Part shown: positions 16,954 to 25,045 of the stretch, piece after piece | How positions within the stretch are numbered: position 1 is the stretch's first letter | How the letters are laid out: every line of letters starts with the position of its first letter | Assembly (NCBI RefSeq): GCF_025699255.1 | Contig: NZ_JAILWA010000007.1 | Location: 1-64,000, forward strand | DNA from: Nitrosopumilus sp. | GTDB taxonomy: Archaea > Thermoproteota > Nitrososphaeria > Nitrososphaerales > Nitrosopumilaceae | Direction: 5' to 3' | DNA length: 64,000 bases | Made by a program: the position numbers and the translations under genes | The notes under the pieces: model-generated | What the model saw: the letters and a program-made list of their open reading frames with translations, nothing else | Database searches by the model: none | What the model was told of the DNA's origin: nothing

Positions 16954-17529
16954 TTATTCCTCTAGAATCCACCCTGATTCCATTTCTTCCTGATCTTCTT
17001 TTTCTCCGATATTTGTAGCATATCTCCAAATGAAACCTGTGTCTGGAATCATTTTTTCTTTAATTTTTAAAAGTGATTCTATTTCTAAATTTAGATTACT
17101 ATCTGCATCATTATTTTCTTTACAGAATTTACATTTTTGATCAAGTGATATTGGATTTATTTCAATCAGCGGGTATGCTGAACATGCAAGAGGCCTTTCA
17201 TTGTAAATTCTACACGGAAATCCTCCATGTGGTGATTTTTCTGTACCTTCTATATTCAAGAATGGACAAGTGTTGCCATTTTTTTCTGAACCCATTAACT
17301 GATATGCTAAAATTTTTGTAGGCTGCATATCTTTTTTGTGTGAAATTCCTATTCTTGGTAAGATTTTGATTTTAATCTTATTTTTTGTTGCCAGTCTTTC
17401 GATTCTTTCTTTTTCTTCAGGAAGAATTAGTACACCTATTTTACCAAATTTTTTGCTAGGATAATATTCTCTTTCAATACAGCATTGAGAGCATTCTTCA
17501 ATACATCGAAATTCCATGTAGTTTTTCAT
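16954..17529 (-). CDS. YkgJ-family cysteine cluster protein
   Basis: This 191-residue protein has the zinc/iron-chelating YkgJ cluster: ECSQCCIE at the N-terminus, then TCPFL, FPCRIYNERPLACSAYPL and KCKFCKEN. Spacing matches family members, whose function is unknown though an Fe-S or zinc centre is expected. Divergent from aIF1A. Confidence 0.85.
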   Translation of the reverse strand: MKNYMEFRCIEECSQCCIEREYYPSKKFGKIGVLILPEEKERIERLATKNKIKIKILPRIGISHKKDMQPTKILAYQLMGSEKNGNTCPFLNIEGTEKSPHGGFPCRIYNERPLACSAYPLIEINPISLDQKCKFCKENNDADSNLNLEIESLLKIKEKMIPDTGFIWRYATNIGEKEDQEEMESGWILEE

Positions 17530-17616
17530 ATGACTGGTTAAAAATCTCTTATGAATTCGCCGTATTTTGTTTCAAAAAACCCTACCAGTTATATGCTCAT
17601 TATGATAACATGCTAT

Positions 17617-17928
17617 ATGGGAAAGCGTCAAGTAAAAAACGAAAGTGCTCTTAAAGAAATTAGATTGCCTGAAGAAGGTGAATTATTTGGCCGCGTCTTG
17701 AAAATGATGGGTGGAGAAAATGTCATGATAAAGTGTGATGATAATGTTACCCGACGTGGAAGAATTAGAGGGAAACTAAAGAGACGAGTTTGGATCCGAG
17801 ATAATGATATTGTAATTATTGCACCTTGGGATTTCAACGATAATGAACGTGGTGATATTGTTTGGAGATTTACCCTTCCTCAAGTTGAATGGCTTAAAGC
17901 AAATAACCATATCCCAAAAGATTTCTAA
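17617..17928 (+). CDS. eif1A: Translation initiation factor 1A
   Basis: The 103-residue aIF1A is taken from ATG 17617 (MGKRQVKNESALKEIRLPEEGELFGRVLKM), which fits the family start; the open frame extends 22 codons further upstream without homology. The S1-like OB-fold has MIKCDDNVTRRGRIRGKLKRRVWIRDNDIVII. It binds the 30S A site during initiation. Confidence 0.95.
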   Translation: MGKRQVKNESALKEIRLPEEGELFGRVLKMMGGENVMIKCDDNVTRRGRIRGKLKRRVWIRDNDIVIIAPWDFNDNERGDIVWRFTLPQVEWLKANNHIPKDF

Positions 17929-17998
17929 TTTTTAGTCTTTGACTAAATTCTCTTTTGATGCTTTAGTTAATATAGTCAGTTAATTGTTTGAGAATCAA

Positions 17999-18190
17999 AT
18001 GGAACAAGGCACCGTAAAGTGGTTTAACCGTACTAAGGGCTTTGGTTTTATCGAAAGAGAAGGTGGAGACGATCTATTTGTTCACAAATCAGATGTTGAC
18101 GGATTCATTAACGAAGGCGATAAAGTCGAGTTTGTAGTAGGCGAAGGTCAAAAAGGACCAGCTGCACAACAAGTCAAAAAAACAGCATAG
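17999..18190 (+). CDS. Cold-shock-domain protein (CspA-like)
   Basis: The 63-residue CSD protein starts at ATG 17999 ([19 protein letters not shown]). RNP1 KGFGFIE and RNP2 DLFVHKS are intact. It likely melts RNA structure at low temperature. Csp proteins are bacterial-type and uncommon in most archaea but regular in marine Thaumarchaeota. The upstream in-frame ATG at 17984 adds only MFENQ. Confidence 0.95.
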   Translation: MEQGTVKWFNRTKGFGFIEREGGDDLFVHKSDVDGFINEGDKVEFVVGEGQKGPAAQQVKKTA

Positions 18191-18281
18191 GCAATTAGTT
18201 TTTTAATTTAAGATTTCATCTTTGTTTTCTTAAACAGTCTATCTTTTTATTATTTTTAAAATATTTTTCAAAAAATTGTGG

Positions 18282-18405
18282 TCCCGCGGGGCGGAATTGA
18301 ACCACCGACAACCCGGTTTCTGTATGCCTGATATGCTGTTATTCGGTCAGCCATCTAAAGCCAACAACTACAGCCGGAAGCTCTACCAGGCTGAGCTACC
18401 ACGGG
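18282..18405 (-). tRNA. tRNA-Tyr(GUA) with a 50-nt intron
   Basis: On the minus strand acceptor CCCGTGG (18405-18399) pairs with CCGCGGG, giving the C1-G72 identity pair of archaeal tRNA-Tyr. The anticodon stem TCCGG/CCGGG encloses CTGTAG-A, anticodon GTA. The intron is 18318-18367 at position 37/38. T-arm GGTGG-TTCAATT-CCGCC; discriminator A18282. CCA is encoded next (18281-18279), unlike the other two tRNAs in the window. Mature length 74 nt before CCA. Confidence 0.93.
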
Positions 18406-18514
18406 ACAAAAAAACGATGAACTCTGCTATTAAAAAACTATCGTAGATGAAATTATCTAATTGATCGTTATGATCTCTAAAGCATAAATACTCTGAACAA
18501 TTGTTGATGGTATT

Positions 18515-19126
18515 ATGTCTAAACTAGCATTGTCTTATTCTGGGTATGTATGTGCTCCATATTTGCATAATCATGAATCCGTTGAACTTAAGGAATTATG
18601 GACAAATTCAAAAAATATTGAAAAATTATTCTTTGTCACTGGAACCTTTTCTAATGAAAGTAAGCCATATTTTTCGGATGCCACTAATCATTATCTTTTA
18701 GCCAAATTCAAAGACAGCGAACAAATCTCAAAGGATCTTAGTAAACATAATCAAGAAAAAACATCATTTGTATTCAACATTAAAGACGATCTATTTCAAA
18801 GAGAAGTTGAAGGTGAAACAAATTTTGTTTCTGTTTATTATTTAGAATATGGAGATGATGGTGATGATTTGCATGAAATAGCAAATCTTTTACTAAAAAG
18901 AGACAAAATCGAAATAGCTGGTCTAGGAAATATGAACACATTTTGTTTAAACACTTCAAAATTTACATTTCCTTATTCTGAAAATATTGTGGTAATAGAA
19001 GTTGCAAGTGAGAAAAGCCATCAAAGTGTAAAAAAATATTGTGATCAAACAAGACGAGATATTACTCGAAAAGGAATGATTATGACCAATTTGATGAGTC
19101 TTTCTATACTTGATCAACTAAAGTAG
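18515..19126 (+). CDS. Orphan soluble protein
   Basis: This 203-residue protein has no recognised family. It starts MSKLALSYSGYVCAPYLHNHE, has mixed alpha/beta predicted character, an acidic loop (EYGDDGDDLHE) and a basic helix (QTRRDITRKG) near the end. No signal or membrane segment. It lies between tRNA-Tyr and the aIF5A gene on the same strand, 34 bp before the latter. Confidence 0.75.
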   Translation: MSKLALSYSGYVCAPYLHNHESVELKELWTNSKNIEKLFFVTGTFSNESKPYFSDATNHYLLAKFKDSEQISKDLSKHNQEKTSFVFNIKDDLFQREVEGETNFVSVYYLEYGDDGDDLHEIANLLLKRDKIEIAGLGNMNTFCLNTSKFTFPYSENIVVIEVASEKSHQSVKKYCDQTRRDITRKGMIMTNLMSLSILDQLK

Positions 19127-19160
19127 AAAAGTTAAATATTCGACGAAAAACTGTTTTTGC

Positions 19161-19571
19161 ATGAGTAAACCATCTGATCTTGGTTCATTGAAAATCGGTT
19201 CATACATTCTATTGCCTCATTCTGATCAACCTAGTGGCGAACCATGTAGAATAGTCGAATATGATACTTCAAAACCAGGAAAACACGGTGCAGCAAAAGC
19301 AAGAATTGTTGGAGAGGGGATTTTTGATGGACAAAAAAGACCTCATGTTGGCCCCGTCAGTATGCAAATCCATGTTCCAATGATTAACAAAAAAGTTGGG
19401 CAAATTATCTCAATAAATGGTGATACTGTCCAAGTTATGGATTCAGAAACATTTGAGACCATTGATATTTCTTTGATTGATGAAGAGGTTCAAGGGAAAT
19501 TAGAAAATGGTCAAAATGTAGAATACTGGGTTGTAATGGATAAAACTAAAATCATGCGCATTAAAAACTAA
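19161..19571 (+). CDS. eif5A: Translation factor aIF5A
   Basis: This 136-residue protein has an SH3-like N-domain with the hypusination loop TSKPGKHGAAKAR (modified Lys41) and a C-terminal OB-fold. It relieves ribosome stalls at poly-proline and other motifs. ATG 19161 fits the family. A candidate C/D sRNA begins 4 bp after the stop and may be processed from the same transcript. Confidence 0.96.
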   Translation: MSKPSDLGSLKIGSYILLPHSDQPSGEPCRIVEYDTSKPGKHGAAKARIVGEGIFDGQKRPHVGPVSMQIHVPMINKKVGQIISINGDTVQVMDSETFETIDISLIDEEVQGKLENGQNVEYWVVMDKTKIMRIKN

Positions 19572-19574
19572 TGC

Positions 19575-19640
19575 GGATGCTGATGATGAGCGGAAAAGCC
19601 GTCTGATTTTGTGATGAGGATTATGAGTAATGAAGCGTCC
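19575..19640 (+). ncRNA. Candidate C/D-box sRNA
   Basis: Terminal stem GGATGC (19575-19580) pairs with GCGTCC (19635-19640). Box C lies in TGATGATGA (19581-19589). Box D' CTGA is at 19603-19606 after a 13-nt guide, box C' GTGATGA at 19611-19617, and a variant box D ATGA at 19630-19633 after a 12-nt guide. Spacing fits archaeal 2'-O-methylation guides. The non-canonical box D lowers confidence. rRNA or tRNA targets were not identified. Confidence 0.5.
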
Positions 19641-19643
19641 TTT

Positions 19644-19683
19644 TTCAACAAACTTAAAAAATTTGTTGAATTGAATCTTTTTT
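19644..19683 (+). terminator. Hairpin plus U-run downstream of the sRNA
   Basis: TTCAACAAA (19644-19652) and TTTGTTGAA (19662-19670) form a perfect 9-bp stem with a 9-nt loop, followed by a T7 run near 19677. It would end an aIF5A-sRNA transcript just before dph6. Archaeal termination relies mainly on U-tracts, so the hairpin may instead protect the 3' end. Confidence 0.5.
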
Positions 19684-19688
19684 AGATT

Positions 19689-20378
19689 ATGAAATTAGCT
19701 TCTCTTTTTTCAGGTGGTAAAGATAGTATGTATGCAACATATGTTGCACAAAATCAAGGACATGAAATTAAATGTCTATTGAGCATATTTCCAAAGTCTG
19801 ATGAAAGTCATTTACTTCATCATCCAAACATTACTTGGACAAAACTTCAATCACAATCTATGCAAATTCCACAACTAACAACTGTTTCAAATGATGATCA
19901 AACTGATAATGAATTATCTTTGTTAGCAAATCTATTGCAAAATGCAATAGATGAATTTCATATAGAAGGATTAGTTCATGGAGGAATTAAAAGTAATTTC
20001 CAAAAAGAGAAATTTGAAAAAATTTGTTCCAAATTAAATCTAAAGGTATTAGCTCCTTTATGGGATGCTGAACCTGTAACATACATGAATAAATTAATTG
20101 ATTCTAAATTTGATTTTATTATGACTACTGTATCTTCTGATGGCTTAGATGATTCTTGGCTAGGTAAAATTATATCAAAATCTGATGTTGTTATGCTGAA
20201 ATCACTATCTGAGAAATTTGGTTTTAATTTAAATTTTGAAGGTGGAGAGGCAGAAACTTTTGTAATTAATTGTCCTCTATTTTCACACTCGATCAAAATC
20301 AATCAATCTCAAAAAAATTGGGATAATTATAGAGGAAGGTTTGAAATAGTGGATGCGGAGTTGAACAACCATGCTTGA
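19689..20378 (+). CDS. dph6: Diphthine-ammonia ligase (Dph6)
   Basis: This 229-residue N-type ATP pyrophosphatase has PP-loop SGGKDSMYA at 8-16, the GLVHGGIKSNFQKEK block and the family C-terminus LNFEGGEAETFVINCPLF. It amidates diphthine on elongation factor 2, the last step of diphthamide synthesis. It overlaps SRP54 by 8 bp. Confidence 0.93.
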   Translation: MKLASLFSGGKDSMYATYVAQNQGHEIKCLLSIFPKSDESHLLHHPNITWTKLQSQSMQIPQLTTVSNDDQTDNELSLLANLLQNAIDEFHIEGLVHGGIKSNFQKEKFEKICSKLNLKVLAPLWDAEPVTYMNKLIDSKFDFIMTTVSSDGLDDSWLGKIISKSDVVMLKSLSEKFGFNLNFEGGEAETFVINCPLFSHSIKINQSQKNWDNYRGRFEIVDAELNNHA

Positions 20379-21696
20379 AGGCCTAAAGAATAGTTTGGGG
20401 GATGCAATTAAGAAAATTGTAAAATCCTCTGGAATAGATGAGGAATTAATCAAAGAACTTTCAAAAGATGTTCAAAGGGCATTATTGCAATCTGATGTTA
20501 ACGTACGTCTCGTACTTGAAATTACTAAACATTTGGAGGAGCGTGCTCTGAATGAGACTCCTCCCCCAGGGCTTTCTAGAAAAGATCACATTGTAAAAAT
20601 CTTGTATGATGAATTATCCAAACTACTTGGCAATGAATCTGAATTTGATTTTAAGCCTGGTAAACAAAATAAAATTATTTTACTTGGAATTCAAGGTAGT
20701 GGTAAAACTACTGTGGCATCTAAACTTGCCAAATTTTTAACTCGACAGGGATACAAAGTGGGAGTAATTGGTGCTGATACCTACAGACCTGGGGCACTAG
20801 TTCAATTGAAAACCATGTGTGAAAAATCCAATGTTGAGGTTTATGGTGAAGAAAACAACAAAGATTCTCCAAATATTGTAAAGAATGGTTTAAAACATTT
20901 TGCTGGTCAGCCTTTGGATATCATCTTAATTGATACTGCTGGTCGTCATAAAGAAGAACAAGATCTACTTGCAGAAATGGATAGAATAAACAAAGTTGCA
21001 GACCCCGATCTTGCTTTGTTGGTAATTGATGGTACAATTGGACAACAATGTTTCAATCAAGCAGAAGCGTTTCATAAAACTATTCCAGTAGGTGGTGTAA
21101 TAATTACAAAATTAGATAGTTCTGCAAAGGGAGGAGGTGCATTGGCTGCATCAGCAGCTACAGGAGCTCAAATAATGTACATAGGAACTGGAGAACGAAT
21201 TGATGATTTAGAAAAATTTTCTCCTACTAGATTTGTTGGACGATTACTTGGAATGGGCGACATTCAAGCTGTTTTGGATTTAGCTAAAAGATTAGAAAAT
21301 GAAGGTGATGATGTTCGAATGAAAAGAATTTCTAGTGGGAAAATGAATATGGATGATTTCTTTTATCAATTAGAAGAGGTGACCAAAGTTGGTTCTTTGC
21401 AAGGTTTGCTTGACAGTATGCCTGGTTTGTCTGGAATGGTAAAAGGTGATCAAGTTGATCAAATGGAAGGTAGAGTATCCAAATGGAGATATATTATTCA
21501 AAGTATGACCAAAGCAGAAAAAGCTGATCCTGATTTACTTAACTCCTCACGAATTAAAAGAATTTCAAGAGGCTCTGGTTGGCCCGAAGGTGAAGTCAAA
21601 GAATTGATCAAAAATTATAAAAATTCTAAAAATATGATGAAAGCTTCAAAAGGTCGCCAAATGCAAGGAACTCTTAGAAAATTAGGATTAGGATAA
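20371..21696 (+). CDS. srp54: Signal recognition particle GTPase SRP54
   Basis: This 441-residue protein has an N-domain, a G-domain with GIQGSGKTT (106-114), DTYRPGA, DTAGRH and TKLDSSAKGGGAL, and a Met-rich M-domain (from about 300) that binds 7S RNA and signal sequences. It delivers nascent membrane and secreted proteins, such as the S-layer protein encoded here, to SecYEG. Overlaps dph6. Confidence 0.97.
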   Translation: MLEGLKNSLGDAIKKIVKSSGIDEELIKELSKDVQRALLQSDVNVRLVLEITKHLEERALNETPPPGLSRKDHIVKILYDELSKLLGNESEFDFKPGKQNKIILLGIQGSGKTTVASKLAKFLTRQGYKVGVIGADTYRPGALVQLKTMCEKSNVEVYGEENNKDSPNIVKNGLKHFAGQPLDIILIDTAGRHKEEQDLLAEMDRINKVADPDLALLVIDGTIGQQCFNQAEAFHKTIPVGGVIITKLDSSAKGGGALAASAATGAQIMYIGTGERIDDLEKFSPTRFVGRLLGMGDIQAVLDLAKRLENEGDDVRMKRISSGKMNMDDFFYQLEEVTKVGSLQGLLDSMPGLSGMVKGDQVDQMEGRVSKWRYIIQSMTKAEKADPDLLNSSRIKRISRGSGWPEGEVKELIKNYKNSKNMMKASKGRQMQGTLRKLGLG

Positions 21697-21716
21697 TTTT
21701 ATCCCTTTTCTCAAAC

Positions 21717-22862
21717 ATGTCTAATTATCAGGAAATTGTTCCTACGGCAAATAAAATTTTAAAAAAATATGATTTATGTGATCATTGTTTAGGTAGATTG
21801 TTTTCCAAACAATTACATCTTTCATCCAATAAAATGTTAGGAAAAAAACTAAAGAAGAATTTTAATTCGTTACAAAAATGTTACATTTGTAAAAACCTCT
21901 TTGAAAATCTAAATCATTTTCTAAAACTAATGCTAAATGTTTCTTCATCTTATTCTTTTACAACTTTTAGTGTGGGTGCTATCATCAAACCTTCTATTGT
22001 AGATAGAGATGATTCAGTTCGTTCCCAATTCAAACTCAAAGGAATTGATAGCATAAAAACAGACATTACAAAAGAACTTGGTAAATTATTTGTAAAAAAA
22101 ACAAAAAAAGCAATAGATCATGTAGACCCTGAAATTACCTTTACTGTTAATTTGAAAGACGAAACATGTGACCTGCGTTCAAAATCTATCACTCTATCTG
22201 GAAGATATATGAAAACAAAACGAGGTTTTCCACAAAAACAAAAATCTTGTGATAACTGTTCAGGAAAAGGTTGCAGGGTATGTCATTTTCATGGAATTGC
22301 TGAATTTGAGAGCGTTGAGGGTACCATATCTCAATTTATTTTCAAAAAATTTGGTGGAACCACCGCTAAATTCACTTGGATTGGAGGTGAGGATAAATCA
22401 AGTTTAGTACTTGGAAAAGGAAGACCTTTTTTTGTAAAAATACAAAATCCCTCTAAACGAAAAACAAGCCTTCCGGATACTAAAATCAATTCAATAAACC
22501 TGTCAAAAATGAAATTGGTTAATGAATCTCCTAAACAATCACTAAAATTTATCTCTGTTATACGTAGCAAAATTTTTTCAGAAATGCCTGTTGATTCAAA
22601 TCTTCTTAAAAAATTAAAAGTTCTCACTAAGAATCCTGTGGTTGTTTATGACAAATCAGGGAAACGTTTAGAGAAAAATATTCTTCAAATAAAATACAAA
22701 AAAATCTCGTCAAATACCTTTACTTTGATTATTGAAGTTGAAGGAGGTTTTCCAATCAAACGATTTGTTATTGGTGATGATGTTAATCCTGGAGTTTCTA
22801 AAATTCTTGAAACTACTTGTATGTGTAAGGAATTTGATTTTCTAGATATTCAAGTACAATGA
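21717..22862 (+). CDS. pus10: tRNA pseudouridine synthase Pus10
   Basis: This 381-residue protein has the zinc-binding start CDHCLGRLF...CYICKNLF, a THUMP-like region, a second Cys cluster CDNCSGKGCRVCHFHG before SVEGTI, and the catalytic segment WIGGEDKSSLVLGKGRPFFVKI. Pus10 makes pseudouridine 54/55 in tRNA T-loops. The catalytic Asp of the usual GRED motif is kept, but the Arg is Gly and the following DVR is SSL, so the active site is divergent. Confidence 0.88.
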   Translation: MSNYQEIVPTANKILKKYDLCDHCLGRLFSKQLHLSSNKMLGKKLKKNFNSLQKCYICKNLFENLNHFLKLMLNVSSSYSFTTFSVGAIIKPSIVDRDDSVRSQFKLKGIDSIKTDITKELGKLFVKKTKKAIDHVDPEITFTVNLKDETCDLRSKSITLSGRYMKTKRGFPQKQKSCDNCSGKGCRVCHFHGIAEFESVEGTISQFIFKKFGGTTAKFTWIGGEDKSSLVLGKGRPFFVKIQNPSKRKTSLPDTKINSINLSKMKLVNESPKQSLKFISVIRSKIFSEMPVDSNLLKKLKVLTKNPVVVYDKSGKRLEKNILQIKYKKISSNTFTLIIEVEGGFPIKRFVIGDDVNPGVSKILETTCMCKEFDFLDIQVQ

Positions 22863-22897
22863 TAACAATTAACTAGCACTAAATCTTATGAATATTC

Positions 22898-22990
22898 ATG
22901 CCAATGAGAAAAAAAGGTAAACACATGAGACACGCTGATCAAAGAGCTGATACACGCAAAAAAAAGAAAGCTGGTAAACCTCGTTCCTGA
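22898..22990 (+). CDS. Very basic microprotein (30 aa)
   Basis: ATG 22898 to TGA 22990 encodes MPMRKKGKHMRHADQRADTR followed by a KKKKAGKPRS tail. Ten Lys and five Arg suggest RNA or ribosome binding. It sits between pus10 and the HEFLH protein gene on the same strand with a plausible operon position. At this length coding status rests only on composition and placement. Confidence 0.45.
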   Translation: MPMRKKGKHMRHADQRADTRKKKKAGKPRS

Positions 22991-23029
22991 TCTAACCAAC
23001 ATTTTTACATTTAGAATTATCGAGGGATT

Positions 23030-23740
23030 ATGTTGGATCCATTAATTCGTTTTAAAGACGCACATGCTAAAGGTATCATTCCTGATGATGTCTTTGAGTT
23101 AACAATGAAACGATTTCCAATAACTATAGCTGGAATCAACAGAATTGAAAAAGCATCTGGCATACAATATCCTATTGCTTATGTTGAACCCTCTCTTGTA
23201 TTGTCTTCACCTAATCCTAATTCATATGAATTTGGGATTTTATTTGCTAGGACTATTCCTATATTGTTTGAAGAAAAATTTCAGGTAGTTATCCAAATAT
23301 CTGCTCCTTTAGTTGCATATGGTCTAAAAGGAACCATTCATGCAATTTTGGCTCATGAGTTTTTACATTTTTTAGATTTGATGAGAAAAATATCTAAAAT
23401 GGAACTCCTATCAGATGAACTTTCAGGAAATTTGTTTGAAAATGTTTACAGCGATGAAACCCGGTTGTTTGAACCTCGTGTTGTGTTTAAAGACCGTACT
23501 TTGTTGAATCATATTACAAAGAAATTTCCAGCTGGTTTTCGTGATTTTAAACTTGAGGATAAAGTGATGAAATTTTGGGCAGACAGAAATCTTCCAAAAT
23601 CAAACATATCTCTAGATACAAACACCGTAAAATTATCTGCAGAATCTCTTTCAAAAATAAAACTTGATCCTACCTTTATTGCTAAATTAGAACAACTAGA
23701 AGAAAAAAGTTCAAAAATTCATAAAAGAAAACTATACTGA
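23030..23740 (+). CDS. Metalloprotease-like orphan with HEFLH motif
   Basis: This 236-residue protein has IHAILAHEFLHFLDLM (HExxH at 109-113), the zincin zinc-binding and catalytic motif. A possible third ligand is in the acidic SDELSGNLFE about 15 residues later. No signal peptide was seen, so a cytosolic role is likely. It is not assigned to a named peptidase family, and a non-proteolytic metal site is possible. Same strand as pus10. Confidence 0.7.
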   Translation: MLDPLIRFKDAHAKGIIPDDVFELTMKRFPITIAGINRIEKASGIQYPIAYVEPSLVLSSPNPNSYEFGILFARTIPILFEEKFQVVIQISAPLVAYGLKGTIHAILAHEFLHFLDLMRKISKMELLSDELSGNLFENVYSDETRLFEPRVVFKDRTLLNHITKKFPAGFRDFKLEDKVMKFWADRNLPKSNISLDTNTVKLSAESLSKIKLDPTFIAKLEQLEEKSSKIHKRKLY

Positions 23741-23806
23741 CAATTCAGATTTAGAATTCATACAATTGGATGAAACTTTTCTCAAAACTGATTTTAAAAC
23801 AACTAA

Positions 23807-23980
23807 TTACTGAATGAATTCAGTTAAACCGCATTTTCCACAAGTATGTCTGTCTTTATGTTGAGACATGTATACTCCTTTTCCACATCTAGAACAATTT
23901 TTTTTGATTCTTGAGACTTTGTCTCCATCTATCTTGAAGTATTGGTAAACGTTAGGACTAGAACCTTTTTTGCCTGCCAT
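23807..23980 (-). CDS. rps27ae: Small ribosomal subunit protein S27ae
   Basis: This 57-residue zinc-ribbon protein reads MAGKKGSSPNVYQYFKIDGD, then NCSRCGKGVYMSQHKDRHTCGKCG, the four-Cys ribbon of S27ae without the ubiquitin fusion found in eukaryotes. Its ATG overlaps the stop of rps24e by one base (TAATG), so the two are coupled. Confidence 0.95.
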   Translation of the reverse strand: MAGKKGSSPNVYQYFKIDGDKVSRIKKNCSRCGKGVYMSQHKDRHTCGKCGLTEFIQ

Positions 23981-24399
23981 TATTCAGATTTCTCCTCTTT
24001 ATTTTCTTCTGCAGGTGCGTCTTCAGATTTTGCCTCAACAGCTTCTGCAGGTGCGTCTTCAGATTTTGCCTCCTCTTTAGATTCATTTGCTGCTGCATCA
24101 GCTTCTGCAATTTTTGCTTTAGATTTTTCTATCCTTGAAAATATTGTAGGATTAACATGTTTTTTTGCTAATCCTTCATCATCGTAGACATAGAATGTTC
24201 CAGTAATAAGGGATTTACCTACATGAGTTCTTAGTCTCATGGGAATTACAAATTTACCGTCAAGTTTGAATTCTTTTGTAACCATGTCTGCGGCTTCTAG
24301 GCTTTTTAGCTTGCCTCCCAAACCTGCAAAATTACAAGTCAGCTCTCTTCTAGACAGAAAGCTGTTGTCGACGTCTGTAACTGTCTCTATTATGGACAT
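23980..24399 (-). CDS. rps24e: Small ribosomal subunit protein S24e with acidic tail
   Basis: The 139 residues start with the S24e fold (VDNSFLSRRELTCNFAGL, KFVIPMRLRTHVGKSLITGTFYVYDDE). About 40 extra residues at the C-terminus are acidic and repetitive, with two EAKSEDAPAE-type units encoded by a 36-bp tandem repeat. The tail is unusual for a ribosomal protein and probably disordered. Coupled to rps27ae. Confidence 0.9.
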   Translation of the reverse strand: MSIIETVTDVDNSFLSRRELTCNFAGLGGKLKSLEAADMVTKEFKLDGKFVIPMRLRTHVGKSLITGTFYVYDDEGLAKKHVNPTIFSRIEKSKAKIAEADAAANESKEEAKSEDAPAEAVEAKSEDAPAEENKEEKSE

Positions 24400-24481
24400 G
24401 TATCCAAAATCTCTGGATATTTCATATAAACCTTGATTGCAATTCCAGAAGAAATTTATGAAATTCCTTTAAAATTATGGT

Positions 24482-25045
24482 ATGGAGCGATATTTACTTC
24501 ATTTTAAAAATGAGAAATATTTGCCTCAAAACTGTAGAGAACTTGCTCATAAAGCAAGAGATCTTGCATCTGATATGAAAAATGTTTCAGTCAGATTGGC
24601 TAGGGTTGCAACCAAATTTATTGAATTTGATGTTGCCGCAGAAAAAGAAGATCTTGATGCTTTAGTTGAAAAACTGACTCCAATTGGAGAAATTGATAAT
24701 GTTAGACATGTTTTCGAAGAACATATTGAAAAAGAAAAAGGAATTCAAGATGGCATATTTTTCTTTAACAATGAAAGGTTTTGGGAATGTCACGAAGCAT
24801 TTGAAGGAGTCTGGAATCAATGTTATGGAAGAGAAAAAGAACTAGTTCAAGGAATTATTTTAGTTGCAGTTGCATTTGCACATGAGCAAGAAAATGAAGA
24901 AAATATTGGTATTGGGATGTTGAGCAGAGCTTTAGAAAAATTAGGAACTTCTCCTTCAGAATACCATTCCATTGATGTTGATAGAATTAGGAAAAAAGCA
25001 ATTGAAATGCAGATGGCAAAAAAGTTAACTAGATTTGAGATTTAA
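24482..25045 (+). CDS. DUF309-domain protein
   Basis: This 187-residue protein has an N-terminal domain of about 85 residues and a C-terminal helical DUF309 domain with the signature FFNNERFWECHEAFEGVW and GIILVAVAFAHEQ. The function of DUF309 is unknown. The gene is convergent with the phosphoglycerate mutase gene and overlaps its 3' end by 17 bp. Confidence 0.85.
   Translation: MERYLLHFKNEKYLPQNCRELAHKARDLASDMKNVSVRLARVATKFIEFDVAAEKEDLDALVEKLTPIGEIDNVRHVFEEHIEKEKGIQDGIFFFNNERFWECHEAFEGVWNQCYGREKELVQGIILVAVAFAHEQENEENIGIGMLSRALEKLGTSPSEYHSIDVDRIRKKAIEMQMAKKLTRFEI

Noticed and set aside
17551-17616. N-terminal extension of aIF1A
   Set aside because: The extra 22 residues lack homology and the family start MGKR is at 17617.
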